Below are positions 24,707 through 34,353 of a stretch of DNA of 55,624 nucleotides, in pieces. Positions within the stretch are counted from its first letter, which is position 1; each line of letters opens with the position of its first letter. A program made the position numbers and the translations under genes. The stretch covers positions 1-55,624 of the forward strand of contig NZ_ALPT02000022.1 in NCBI RefSeq assembly GCF_000292245.2. The letters are read 5' to 3'. Source of the stretch: Alkalihalobacillus alcalophilus ATCC 27647 = CGMCC 1.3604 (GTDB lineage: Bacteria; Bacillota; Bacilli; Bacillales; Bacillaceae_D). Under the pieces are notes generated by a model. It was not told where the DNA came from, did not search any database, and worked only from the letters and a program-made list of their open reading frames with translations.

Positions 24707-25591
24707 TTATTCTACATTTTGTACTTGTTCCTTCAGTTTTTCAATGATACTTTTTTGGACAACGACATGTTGTTTAATCCGTAAGTCCGTCACTTTTGCT
24801 CCAATTGTATTGGTTTCTCGATTCATTTCCTGAGCCAAGAAGTCTAGCTTTCGTCCAATTGGAATTTTCTCCAGCAAAATCTCTTTAAATTGCTGTTGAT
24901 GGGAATGAAGACGAGATAATTCTTCACTAATATCACATTTATCAATGATAATTCCGACCTCTGTGACAATTCGACCTTCATCTAACTGTTGTTCCTCGTT
25001 TACCCATTCTTTTAAACGTGCTAATAACTTCTCTTGTTGGACCTTACCCATTTCCGGTGCCAACTGCTCTACTTCATGAATCGATTGCCGTAACTCCGTT
25101 AGTAGTTGTTGAAAATGATGTTCGATTGTTAAACCTTCCCTCATTCTCATTTCATCCAACTGACTTGTCGCTTCTTTTACTGTCTGAATAATTTTTTCCT
25201 CAACAAACGGGTTATCACTTTCTTGTTCTACCCATTCAACGAGATGCTCATTGTCCATTATTGCTTGAATATTTAACTCAGTTTCTGCTTCTGTAAAAGC
25301 TTTAATCTCTTTTGCTGTTTCCTTAAATTGATTTAACAAGGTCCAATCGACCACAATCTTTTTAGAAACGAGCTCAGTTCCTTCGACTTTTATAAAAACA
25401 TCTACTTTTCCTCGCTGAACCTTCTCTTTAATTTCTTTACGGATCATCTCCTCAAGAAATAAAAATCGTCTCGGTAAGCGAATATTGCTACATTCAAAAA
25501 AACGGTGATTGACCGTTCTAATTTCGACATGCACAGTAAATTGTTCATTGGAATAGACCGCTTGTCCGTATCCGGTCATACTTTTTACCAT
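24707..25591 (-). CDS. yloC: YicC/YloC family endoribonuclease
   Basis: Member of the YicC family; the E. coli and B. subtilis members have been reported as endoribonucleases acting on RNA. About 294 residues, with the N-terminal MVKSMTGYGQ signature and the C-terminal DUF1732 region (KLDFLAQEMNRETNTIG). The start at 25591 fits the family. An in-frame GTG lies five codons upstream. It stands between the terminator of yloB and remA. Confidence 0.92.
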   Translation of the reverse strand: MVKSMTGYGQAVYSNEQFTVHVEIRTVNHRFFECSNIRLPRRFLFLEEMIRKEIKEKVQRGKVDVFIKVEGTELVSKKIVVDWTLLNQFKETAKEIKAFTEAETELNIQAIMDNEHLVEWVEQESDNPFVEEKIIQTVKEATSQLDEMRMREGLTIEHHFQQLLTELRQSIHEVEQLAPEMGKVQQEKLLARLKEWVNEEQQLDEGRIVTEVGIIIDKCDISEELSRLHSHQQQFKEILLEKIPIGRKLDFLAQEMNRETNTIGAKVTDLRIKQHVVVQKSIIEKLKEQVQNVE

Positions 25592-25696
25592 ATGTATCAC
25601 ATCCACCCCTTTATTCTACCTAATTTTACTTAGGGCAACAAGTCTTGATTACCAAGTTCATACGCCAATGAAATTATTTATTTATTTCGATAAATA

Positions 25697-25742
25697 GAGA
25701 AAGTCCCCATAAAACCTGAGCAGGCTTCAGAGGGACTCACCC
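25697..25742 (-). terminator. Probable terminator downstream of yloB
   Basis: On the minus strand AGTCCC and CCTG pair with CAGG and GGGACT within one imperfect hairpin, followed by TTTCTCTATTT. The stem has internal mismatches, so strength is uncertain. Confidence 0.65.
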
Positions 25743-25762
25743 TTATTATCTTCTACAAAAGC

Positions 25763-28498
25763 TTAGGAGTTTGAAATCGCGTCTTCTTTCTTCTCACTCT
25801 TTTTAAAGAGCTGGAAGCCACCGAGAACAACGGTTGGTATCGCGGCCATTCCTAAGACGAGTAACCATTCACGTGTATCTAATGCAACAGTGTGGAAAAT
25901 CGTTTGTAATGGTGGGAAATAAATAACAACTAACATAAGTAGTGTTGATAAAATAACAGCCACAACTAAATATCTATTTTCAAACGGATTACGATGATAA
26001 ACAGAATATTCACTTCGGCAATCAAAAACATGAATAAGTTGAGCCATGACTAACGTAACAAAAGCAACGGTTTGAGCACGAATCAACTCATCTGGATGAC
26101 CTTGGAAAGTTATCCAGAAGGCCGCAAGCGTAACAATGCCAATCATAAATCCTCGACTAATGATTTTCCAAGCCAATCCACGAGCAAAGACCCCTTCAAA
26201 TTGACTTCTTGGCTTCCGCTTCATGACGTCCCCTTCTGCTTGATCCATTCCAAGTGCTAATGCCGGTAATCCATCTGTCACAAGGTTAATCCAAAGAATT
26301 TGAATCGCGACGAGTGGTAATGGCATTCCCAAAATCATCGCAATAAGCATCACCAAAATCTCTCCAACATTGGAAGCAAGCATATAACGAATAAACTTGC
26401 GAATGTTTTCGTAAATGTTTCGTCCTTCTTTAATCGCATCCTTGATCGTCGCAAAATTATCATCACTTAAAATTAACGATGAAGCTTCTTTGGCCACATC
26501 TGTTCCGGTAATCCCCATGGCAATTCCAATATTCGCCGCTTTAATAGCCGGCGCGTCGTTGACTCCATCACCCGTCATCGCGACGACATGGCCTTTCTTC
26601 TGTAACGCCTTGACTATTTTTAATTTATGCTCAGGAGACACTCGAGCATATACATCCACGTCATCCACTACTTCCACTAGTTCTTCCGTTGACATTTTCG
26701 ACAGCTCTTTGCCAGTTAACGACTGACCATATTTGCTCATAATCCCAATTTCTTGGGCAATTGCACAAGCTGTTAATTGGTGGTCTCCAGTAATCATGAC
26801 GGTTTTAATACCTGCTTCCCGACATTCACGAACAGAATCAATCACTTCTGGTCTTGGTGGATCAATCATCCCTTGGATCCCAACAAGCGTTAAATTACGT
26901 TCTGCCTCAAAGGCGGTCTGACATTTCTCGCCTTTATTCAACGGTTTATACGCAACCGCTATCGTTCGCAAAGCATAGTTCGCCATTTTTGTTAAAGTTG
27001 CTTCCACTTCAGCTTTTCGTTTTGGTGTTAAAGCTTCCTTATTATTTTGGTACATGAGCGAGTTACATTGACTTAAAATGACATCAGGTGCTCCTTTTGT
27101 GACGACAAAACGCCGACCACCAGCATCTTGAACAATCACACTCATCATTTTCCGTGTGGAATCAAATGGGAACTCATGAATCCGCTCAAAGTGTTCCGCC
27201 AATGTTTCTTCATTATAACCAGCTTTCATTCCAGCAACGACTAAAGCTCCTTCTGTCGGATCACCATCAATCATATAGTTTTTTTCTTCTTTTCGTAACA
27301 ACCCTTTTTTATCCGTTTTCTGCACCAATTTAGCATTATTACATAACATCGAGTAGCTGAGGAGCTGCATCAATGCTTTTTCTCGTTTTACATCCACTAC
27401 TTTGCCATTAGCACTAAAGTCTCCTTCTGGTGCATAACCATTACCAGACACCTTCCAATTTTTTCCACCACTCCACACTTGCGTTACCGTCATGTTATTT
27501 TGTGTTAACGTTCCCGTTTTATCTGAGCAAATAACTGTCGCACAGCCTAATGTTTCAACTGCCGGCAGCTTCCGGACAATCGCTTTACGTTTAATCATTC
27601 TTTGTACACCTAAAGCCAAAGCAACGGTTACGATCGCCGGTAGCCCTTCAGGTATAGCCGCTACTGCTAATGAAACCCCTGATAAGAACATCGTATATAA
27701 ATCATGACCTTGCAACACCCCTGCTAAAACGACCATAGCAGTTAAAATTAAGGCAATAATGATGAGAATTTTCCCAAGCTGTTCTAAACGACGTTGAAGA
27801 GGCGTTTCTAACGATTCTGTCGTTTGCAGTAAATGAGCGATTTTTCCCATCTCTGTACTCATACCGGTCGCTATAACAGCCCCGATTCCATTACCTTGCG
27901 TGACCATCGTTCCCATAAAGGCGATGTTTTTTTGATCACCAATTTCAACGGCATCCTTTTCAATCGCGGTCGTTTGCTTTTGCACAGGCACTGATTCACC
28001 GGTTAATGAAGATTCCTCGATACTTAATCCATTAGCCGAAAAAAGGCGAATATCAGCTCCAACACGATCACCGCTTTTTAATTTGACAATATCGCCAGGA
28101 ACAACTTGGCTAGAGAGGATTTTTACCCAAATACCATTTCGTAACACATTCATTTGCGGGGCTGATAGTTCTTTTAAAGCGTCCAAAGATTTCTCTGCTT
28201 TTCGTTCTTGAACAAATCCTAAAATACCGTTCAATAAGACGATAAACATAATCGTAATCGCATCGATGTATTCACCTAATAAACCCGAAATAAAGGTGGC
28301 GACCAATAAAACGAGAACCATAAAATCTTTAAACTGCGAAATAAATAAAGCAAGATTAGAGATTTTTTTTCCTTCATCTAATTTATTGGCTCCAAAATGT
28401 TTCAAACGTTTGTTTACTTCTTTTTCTGTTAAACCATTTTCATAGTTTGTCCCTAACTCCTTCTCTAATTCTTCTTCTTTTTTTCGATACCAATCCAC
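25763..28498 (-). CDS. yloB: Calcium-transporting P-type ATPase (YloB-like)
   Basis: SERCA-type P2A ATPase that pumps Ca2+ across the membrane at the cost of ATP. The 911-residue protein has an N-terminal cation ATPase domain, the actuator motif TGESVPV (near residue 167), the phosphorylation site CSDKTGTLTQNN, and the hinge TGDGVNDAPA. About ten membrane segments are expected; the Ca2+-site signature AAIPEGLPAIV in M4 and the C-terminal C1 domain are present. In B. subtilis YloB is expressed during sporulation and moves Ca2+. It is divergent from rqcH, with about 200 bases between them. Confidence 0.94.
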   Translation of the reverse strand: MDWYRKKEEELEKELGTNYENGLTEKEVNKRLKHFGANKLDEGKKISNLALFISQFKDFMVLVLLVATFISGLLGEYIDAITIMFIVLLNGILGFVQERKAEKSLDALKELSAPQMNVLRNGIWVKILSSQVVPGDIVKLKSGDRVGADIRLFSANGLSIEESSLTGESVPVQKQTTAIEKDAVEIGDQKNIAFMGTMVTQGNGIGAVIATGMSTEMGKIAHLLQTTESLETPLQRRLEQLGKILIIIALILTAMVVLAGVLQGHDLYTMFLSGVSLAVAAIPEGLPAIVTVALALGVQRMIKRKAIVRKLPAVETLGCATVICSDKTGTLTQNNMTVTQVWSGGKNWKVSGNGYAPEGDFSANGKVVDVKREKALMQLLSYSMLCNNAKLVQKTDKKGLLRKEEKNYMIDGDPTEGALVVAGMKAGYNEETLAEHFERIHEFPFDSTRKMMSVIVQDAGGRRFVVTKGAPDVILSQCNSLMYQNNKEALTPKRKAEVEATLTKMANYALRTIAVAYKPLNKGEKCQTAFEAERNLTLVGIQGMIDPPRPEVIDSVRECREAGIKTVMITGDHQLTACAIAQEIGIMSKYGQSLTGKELSKMSTEELVEVVDDVDVYARVSPEHKLKIVKALQKKGHVVAMTGDGVNDAPAIKAANIGIAMGITGTDVAKEASSLILSDDNFATIKDAIKEGRNIYENIRKFIRYMLASNVGEILVMLIAMILGMPLPLVAIQILWINLVTDGLPALALGMDQAEGDVMKRKPRSQFEGVFARGLAWKIISRGFMIGIVTLAAFWITFQGHPDELIRAQTVAFVTLVMAQLIHVFDCRSEYSVYHRNPFENRYLVVAVILSTLLMLVVIYFPPLQTIFHTVALDTREWLLVLGMAAIPTVVLGGFQLFKKSEKKEDAISNS

Positions 28499-28597
28499 TT
28501 TCTCACCTCACTAACATTGTCCACCTCGATTGATCTCTAAATGAGGACTAGTTATCCTCCTATAAGCGATCTTATTCAGTCTCGTCCTAAAACATGC

Positions 28598-28603
28598 TAT
28601 ACT
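28598..28603 (+). promoter_or_regulatory. Probable extended -10 promoter for rqcH
   Basis: TATACT at 28598-28603 is preceded by TGC, giving an extended -10 element. The -35 position has only TTCAGT, so the extended motif would have to carry recognition. It lies about 97 bases before the rqcH start. Confidence 0.55.
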
Positions 28604-28699
28604 CAATAAAGCATTTAATAATATGTCCGAGAGATAAGGCTTTTGACTAAGCATTTTTTTCGTTAAAAGCAAATGAAGACAGGTAAAGAGGTGGGGCTA

Positions 28700-30417
28700 A
28701 TGTCATTTGATGGAATGATGACAAGAGCAATCGTAAAGGAATGTAGTGATTTACTAACGACAGGAAGAATTAATAAAATTTATCAACCATTTAAAACCGA
28801 GCTGATTTTATCCGTACGAGCAAAGGGAAAAAGCTACTCTTTATTACTATCAGCTAATGCACAATTCGCTAGAGCTCATCTAACAAATGAAAAATATACA
28901 AACCCCCAAGTTCCCCCGATGTTTTGTATGCTCTTAAGAAAACATTTAGAAGGAGCTTTTATTGAAAGCATTACTCAATTAGGTTCAGAAAGAATCTTTA
29001 TGATTGATTGCCAAACAAAAGATGAACTTGGCGATGATACTTCTAAACGCCTTATCATTGAAATTATGGGCAAACATAGCAACATCATATTGATTGATCG
29101 GGAAACAAAGCAAATTATTGACAGCATCAAACATGTTAGTTATGCCCAAAGCAGTTATCGAGCTGTCTTACCAGGCCAAGCGTATAAACTACCACCAGAA
29201 CAGAATAAAATTGATCCAATCGAAGTGGATGCCGAGAATTTATTAAAACGAATCGATTTTAATTCTGGGAAAATTGACCGTCAAATCGTCGAACAATTTG
29301 TAGGGATTTCTCCCATGATCGGGAAAGAAATCATTTCAAGAGCAGGGATGGTTAATGCCCATACCCTTGTGGAAAGCTTTTTTAATGTCATGACTCCGAT
29401 TAAAAACCATACTTATGCGCCACAAATGATTACAGTAGGTGCAAAAGAGTATTTTTCTATTCTTTCATTAACTCATTTAACTGGTGAAGTGCGGCCTTTT
29501 GACACCGTTAGTCTCATGTTGGACCGCTACTTTTATGGGAAAGCCGAACGTGATAGAGTCAGGCAACAAGCTCATGACTTAGAACGTTTTTTACAAAATG
29601 AGGCTCAGAAAAACAAGAAAAAATTAAAAAGCTAGAGCAAACATTACAAAATGCTGATAAAGCTCAAATGTATCAAAAACAAGGTGAGCTTTTAACAGCC
29701 AATATGCACCTCATCAAAAGAGGCGATAAAGCGGTTGAAGTCGTGGATTATTATGACCCTAACGGAGCGGTCATCACAATAAATCTAAATCCTCAAAAGT
29801 CTCCTTCCGATAATGCCCAAGCCTATTTCAAACGTTATAATAAAGCGAAAAATTCAGTTGCCGTCGTGCTGGAGCAACTAGAGCAGACGAAAAAAGAAAT
29901 TGAGTATCTTGAACAGCTCATTCAACAAATGGAAAGTGCCGCCCCAAGTGACATTGAAGAAATTCGCGAGGAGCTAGTAGAAGAAGGATATATTCGCAAA
30001 CGTGCTCAGAAAGGCGATAAGAAGAAAAAGAAGGATCACAAACCACAGTTGGAACGTTATTTATCAACGAGTGGTCTGGAGTTTTTTGTCGGCAAAAACA
30101 ATAAACAAAATGATTATTTAACGAACCGTTTTGCCCGCCAAGATGAAATTTGGCTTCATACAAAAGACATCCCCGGCTCCCATGTCGTAATCCGTAGTAC
30201 GGAACCTGATGAACAAACGTTAAAAGAAGCGGCAACAATTGCTGCCTTCTTTAGTAAAGCAAAATTATCTAGTTCGGTTCCCGTTGACTTCACAAAAATC
30301 CGCCATGTCAAAAAGCCGAATGGTTCAAAGCCAGGGTATGTGATTTATGATAATCAAACGACACTGTATGTAACACCAAACGAAGATTTAGTCCTGCAAT
30401 TAAAGCAGCGCTCTTGA
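28700..30417 (+). pseudogene. rqcH: Ribosome quality control protein RqcH (NFACT family, YloA), frameshifted
   Basis: Binds obstructed 50S subunits and adds C-terminal alanine tails to stalled nascent chains. The NFACT-N domain starts MSFDGMMTRAIVKE and includes IEIMGKHSNIILID. A coiled-coil region follows, then the NFACT-R domain with DEIWLHTKDIPGSHVVIR. The first frame stops at 29635 in a Lys-rich segment; continuation as KLEQTLQNADKAQMYQKQ needs one extra A in the runs at 29618-29630. Restored length is about 570 residues, as expected. ATG at 28700 has GAGGTGGGG upstream. It is one of three plus-strand genes. The shift is probably a sequencing artefact. Confidence 0.92.
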
Positions 30418-30561
30418 ATAAAATCCTTGATTGTCGATAAAGAGGCAAGGACAAAAAAAAACTCCTCTAATATGAAAATGTCGATGGATAGCGTTCTTCT
30501 CACCGTTCCCGAAAATCATGCTCCGCGTCAATCGCAAGACGCCGAACTAACTTTTTTATCA

Positions 30562-30603
30562 AAAAAGCTGTAGAGCATACTAACCATGCTCTACAGCTTT
30601 TAT
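30562..30603. terminator. Bidirectional terminator between rqcH and moaA
   Basis: AAAAAGCTGTAGAGCAT is complementary to ATGCTCTACAGCTTTT, with A- and T-runs on the two sides, serving both converging genes. Confidence 0.93.
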
Positions 30604-30638
30604 ATACATTTATCTTTTACCTCTAGTTTGCATATTGA

Positions 30639-31664
30639 TTAACCACCGATATGCGACATTTCAATTTTCTCGCGCTTCGTATTTCCGTCTAAGGAGCGCT
30701 CAGCTGAATACCTGTCATCGCGTTTGTTCCAGCAGTTTTTAATTTCATTCATAATGTCTTCATCTGAATAATTTCCACGAATCAACTTTTTAAAGTCATG
30801 TCCTTTAGTCGCAAATAAACAAGTATATAAAGAGCCTTCTACTGATAAGCGTGCTCTTGTACAAGAATGACAAAAGGCGTCTGAAACCGATGAGATAACC
30901 CCGACTTCATCATCAGAACCCTTATATTTAAAACGAGAAGCTACTTCGCCGACATATGCTGGCTTTATTGCTTCTAATGGCATATCTTCATTTATTCGTT
31001 CAATGATTTCTTGTTTTGTAATCACTTCATCATATTTCCAACCATTAGAAGTCCCAACATCCATATATTCAATAAACCGAAGCATATAGCCTTTTTCTCT
31101 AAAAAATTTAGCCATCGGAATGATGTCGTTATCATTGACACCCTTTTGTACAACCATATTCACTTTTACTCCTAAACCAGCATCAGAGGCCGCTTGCATC
31201 CCTTTTAATACGGGCTCAATCCCAATTCCACGCCCATTAATTTTGCCAAACTTTTCACTATCTAAACTATCTAAGCTGACAGTTACTCGTTTTAAGCCCG
31301 CTTCTTTTAATTCCTTAGCATAACGTGGCAAAAAGACTCCATTTGTTGTCATCGCAATATCTTCAATTTTAGTTGTTTGCGACAATAATGAAATGAGCTG
31401 CGGCAAGTCCTTACGCATTAATGGTTCGCCGCCGGTAATGCGCAATTTTTGCAATGATGTGACACGATGGAATAAAGATACGAGCCGGTTTAATTCTTCA
31501 AAGCTAAGCAGTTCATCCCTTTTTAAAAAGGGATAGTCTGGTCCAAAAATCTCCGCTGGCATACAATAATGACAACGAAAATTACAACGATCGGTCACCG
31601 ATATACGTAAATCCTTTAATGGACGTTGCCAATGGTCAAAAATCGTTTCTTTTTGTTCGACCAT
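30639..31664 (-). CDS. moaA: GTP 3',8-cyclase MoaA (radical SAM)
   Basis: Catalyses the first step of molybdenum cofactor synthesis from GTP. About 341 residues. The radical SAM cluster motif CNFRCHYC is near residue 25, TGGEPLMR follows, and the second iron-sulfur site is CHSCTRARLSVEGSLYTC. The C-terminal Gly-Gly pair needed for activity closes the protein (MSHIGG). ATG at 31664 has AAGGAG and GAGGAG upstream; an in-frame GTG lies three codons earlier. No other molybdopterin genes are in the window, and moaA does not sit here in B. subtilis, so it is an isolated insertion with its own terminator. Confidence 0.96.
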   Translation of the reverse strand: MVEQKETIFDHWQRPLKDLRISVTDRCNFRCHYCMPAEIFGPDYPFLKRDELLSFEELNRLVSLFHRVTSLQKLRITGGEPLMRKDLPQLISLLSQTTKIEDIAMTTNGVFLPRYAKELKEAGLKRVTVSLDSLDSEKFGKINGRGIGIEPVLKGMQAASDAGLGVKVNMVVQKGVNDNDIIPMAKFFREKGYMLRFIEYMDVGTSNGWKYDEVITKQEIIERINEDMPLEAIKPAYVGEVASRFKYKGSDDEVGVISSVSDAFCHSCTRARLSVEGSLYTCLFATKGHDFKKLIRGNYSDEDIMNEIKNCWNKRDDRYSAERSLDGNTKREKIEMSHIGG

Positions 31665-31911
31665 TCTCCTCACTCCTTATTCTTACGTCCCATTTATTAA
31701 AATAAACTTTCTTTAATCATAGTATTTAATTAATATACCTAGTTAGAGTGTTTATCGCTCTTATTTAGCAGCCGAAAATTTGAGCACTTTCGTTTTTTAT
31801 AGTAAGCACTTTCACTTTAAAAATGGGAAAAATTAATGAATCTCTTACTTTATGAAAACATATTCAGCTCCATTATACAAGTGAACAAGTTTAACCATTA
31901 AAGATTGATTG
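31665..31911. other. AT-rich intergenic region upstream of moaA, no gene seen
   Basis: Part of a 430-base gap between moaA and pyrE. It must hold the moaA promoter, but no confident -35/-10 pair could be assigned. No reading frame is supported. Confidence 0.4.
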
Positions 31912-31950
31912 GCTAAGTTCGACAAGTCACAGGCACTTGTCGAACTTAGC
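31912..31950. repeat. Perfect 16-bp inverted repeat with 7-base loop
   Basis: GCTAAGTTCGACAAGT is exactly complementary to ACTTGTCGAACTTAGC around CACAGGC. There is no following T-run on either strand, so it is not an ordinary terminator; it could be a protein-binding site or a REP-like element. The bases to its right (31951-32045) contain several TTCATT motifs but no gene. Confidence 0.8.
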
Positions 31951-32045
31951 TGCTCTGGGCTTCATTGCGGGGCTTTGATTCCCTTTGTAGTTCTTATTTG
32001 ATGGCTTCGGGATTCATTGGCGCTCTTTGTTTCATTAATTCGACC

Positions 32046-32090
32046 AAAAAAGCTACACAAAAGATCCAATGACCTTTTGTGTAGCTTTTC
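32046..32090 (-). terminator. Terminator of the pyr operon
   Basis: On the minus strand AAAGCTACACAAAAG pairs with CTTTTGTGTAGCTTTTT, ending in a T-run a few bases after the pyrE stop. Confidence 0.93.
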
Positions 32091-32096
32091 ATTTCA

Positions 32097-32729
32097 TTAA
32101 ATATGTACCCATGCTTCATCGCTTGGATCTTTTCGCCATTGTGTTAGTTTTTCCCATTCTTTATCGGAAATTGTTCCTTTTTCCTTTGCGACTTCTACGA
32201 GCGTTGAATAATTGGATAAAACCGCAACTTCTAATTCGGCTTCAGCTAAATTGGCTGTTGCTTTATCTAATTCATAAGTGAAAATCGCAACCACACCTAG
32301 AACTTCTGCTCCGCTTTCACGAATCGCTTTGGCCGATGTAATCGCACTTCCACCTGTTGAAATTAAATCTTCCACGATAACTACTTTTTGCCCCTTCTCA
32401 ATCTTACCTTCAATTTGGCTTTGCTTGCCATGGCTTTTCGCTTTGCCACGAATATAGGCCATTGGTAAATCGAGTTCTTCACTTACCCATGCCGCATGAG
32501 GAATCCCTGCCGTTGCTGTTCCTGCCACAACTTCAACCTCACCATACTGTTCTTTAATTAATGCCGCTAAACCTTTGGCAATTTCTTTTCTGACAACTGG
32601 ATAGGACATCGTTAAACGATTATCACAATAAATCGGTGATTTCAACCCCGAACTCCAAGTAAATGGTTCATTTGGACTTAAGCTTACCGCTTCAATATTT
32701 AATAAATGCTCGGCAATTTGTTTTTTCAT
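32097..32729 (-). CDS. pyrE: Orotate phosphoribosyltransferase
   Basis: Joins orotate and PRPP to form orotidine 5'-phosphate, the fifth step of UMP synthesis. The 210-residue protein has the PRPP-binding motif VVIVEDLISTGGSA and conserved Lys/Arg residues around RGKAKSHGKQSQIEG. It is the last gene of the operon, two bases after pyrF, and is followed by the operon terminator. Confidence 0.97.
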   Translation of the reverse strand: MKKQIAEHLLNIEAVSLSPNEPFTWSSGLKSPIYCDNRLTMSYPVVRKEIAKGLAALIKEQYGEVEVVAGTATAGIPHAAWVSEELDLPMAYIRGKAKSHGKQSQIEGKIEKGQKVVIVEDLISTGGSAITSAKAIRESGAEVLGVVAIFTYELDKATANLAEAELEVAVLSNYSTLVEVAKEKGTISDKEWEKLTQWRKDPSDEAWVHI

Positions 32730-32731
32730 GA

Positions 32732-33439
32732 TTAGCCCTCCCAGTTTGCTTTCATTGTTTTATACGTTTCATAAGGATTTTCACTTGATGTTATGCTCCG
32801 CCCGACAACAATCGCATAGCTGCCAAGCTCTCTTGCTGCTTGTGGTGTGACGACACGCTTCTGGTCGCCAACTTCATCTGATTCTTGTCTAATCCCAGGT
32901 GTCACTGTTAAAAAATCATTCCCACAAACTTCACGAATGAGCGGTACTTCTTTCGCTGAACACACGACCCCATCTAATCCTGCTGCTTGAGCTTGTTTTG
33001 CATAAGAAATGACCACATCGTTTAAAGGTTTCTCGATTAAAAGCTCTTCTCTAAGCATTTCTTCATCCGTACTCGTCAATTGCGTAACGGCAATCAATTT
33101 TGGTCGCTTTTGTCCTGGTTTTGTTCCAGCTTCTAGTCCTTCTAAAGCGGCACGCATCATGGTCTGTCCACCTGCTGCATGGACATTAATCATATCAATA
33201 CCAAGACCAGCTAACACCGTCATCGCACGTTTCACCGTGTTTGGAATGTCATGTAATTTAATATCGAGGAAAATGGAATGACCCGCTCCTTTTAATTCTG
33301 CAATCGCTCCAGGTCCCTCCCGATAAAACATTTCCATACCTACTTTAAGAAACAAAGGCTCTTGGCCAAATGATTCAAGTAGCTGCTTTCTTTTTTCCAC
33401 ACTATCAACATCTAAAGCAATCATTAACGGACGTTGCAT
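32732..33439 (-). CDS. pyrF: Orotidine 5'-phosphate decarboxylase
   Basis: Decarboxylates OMP to UMP, the final step. The 235-residue TIM barrel shows IALDVDSVEKR at the N-terminus and the catalytic Asp-Lys array in FLDIKLHDIPNTV; the phosphate site is in VTPGIRQESDEVGDQKR. The start overlaps pyrD by 16 bases, indicating coupled translation. Confidence 0.97.
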   Translation of the reverse strand: MQRPLMIALDVDSVEKRKQLLESFGQEPLFLKVGMEMFYREGPGAIAELKGAGHSIFLDIKLHDIPNTVKRAMTVLAGLGIDMINVHAAGGQTMMRAALEGLEAGTKPGQKRPKLIAVTQLTSTDEEMLREELLIEKPLNDVVISYAKQAQAAGLDGVVCSAKEVPLIREVCGNDFLTVTPGIRQESDEVGDQKRVVTPQAARELGSYAIVVGRSITSSENPYETYKTMKANWEG

Positions 33440-34353
33440 AATTCCTTCCAGCTCCCTCCTACTAATTCACTTACATGGTCCACGCCCATTTCATCAAGCT
33501 TTTTCGGTAACTGTTCGATTAAGTTCGGACATGCATAGGGGTCAACAAAGTTTTGTGTTCCAATTGCCACCGCACTTGCACCAGCTAAGAAAAATTCGAT
33601 GACATCATCAACGGTTGTAATCCCACCCATCCCGATAATCGGAATATCGACAGCTTGACTAACTTGATGAATCATTCGAATCGCGACTGGTTTAATTGCT
33701 GGACCTGATAAACCACCTGCTTGATTCGCTAAAATCGGCTTACGTGTTTTTAAATCAATACGCATCCCGAGCAATGTATTAATCATCGATAACCCGTCTG
33801 CCCCGGCTTGTTCAACAGCCTTAGCCATGGAAACGATATCGGCAACATTTGGTGAAAGCTTGACGTAAATCGGCACACTAGAAGCACGCTTCACTTCTCT
33901 CGTTAATTCAGCGGCTACTTCTGGAACTGTCCCAAAAGCGATTCCACCTTTTTTAACATTTGGACAGGAAATATTTAATTCAAGAGCTGTGACATTTTTA
34001 TTTTTTGATACTCTTTCTGCTACTTGGATATAATCTTCCATCTCAGAGCCGGCAACATTCGCTAAAATCGGTACATCGAACTTTTCTAACCAAGGTAGTT
34101 CCTCGTTACAAACTTTATCTAAGCCTGGATTTTGCAACCCAATCGCATTTAAAAGTCCTGCCTTCGTTTCCGCTAGTCGTGGAGTTGGATTCCCGTATCG
34201 TGGTTCAACCGTCGTCGCTTTGACTGCAATCGCTCCAAGTTCACTTAAATCATAAAAATTCGCATATTCTTTCCCAAATCCGAAGCAACCAGACGCTGGC
34301 ATAATTGGATTTTTCATCTTTAACCCAGGTAACTCAATCGCTAAACGACTCAT
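33424..34353 (-). CDS. pyrD: Dihydroorotate dehydrogenase, catalytic subunit (class 1B)
   Basis: FMN enzyme oxidising dihydroorotate to orotate. The 309-residue barrel has the class 1 active-site Cys in ELNISCPNVKKGG and the FMN site MINTLLGMRID. Presence of pyrK directly upstream shows the NAD-linked class 1B complex. Overlaps pyrK by four bases at its start. Confidence 0.97.
   Translation of the reverse strand: MSRLAIELPGLKMKNPIMPASGCFGFGKEYANFYDLSELGAIAVKATTVEPRYGNPTPRLAETKAGLLNAIGLQNPGLDKVCNEELPWLEKFDVPILANVAGSEMEDYIQVAERVSKNKNVTALELNISCPNVKKGGIAFGTVPEVAAELTREVKRASSVPIYVKLSPNVADIVSMAKAVEQAGADGLSMINTLLGMRIDLKTRKPILANQAGGLSGPAIKPVAIRMIHQVSQAVDIPIIGMGGITTVDDVIEFFLAGASAVAIGTQNFVDPYACPNLIEQLPKKLDEMGVDHVSELVGGSWKELCNVR

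Noticed and set aside
31912..31950. Rho-independent terminator
   Set aside because: The stem is strong, but neither side is followed by a T-run, and the true pyr terminator is at 32046-32090.
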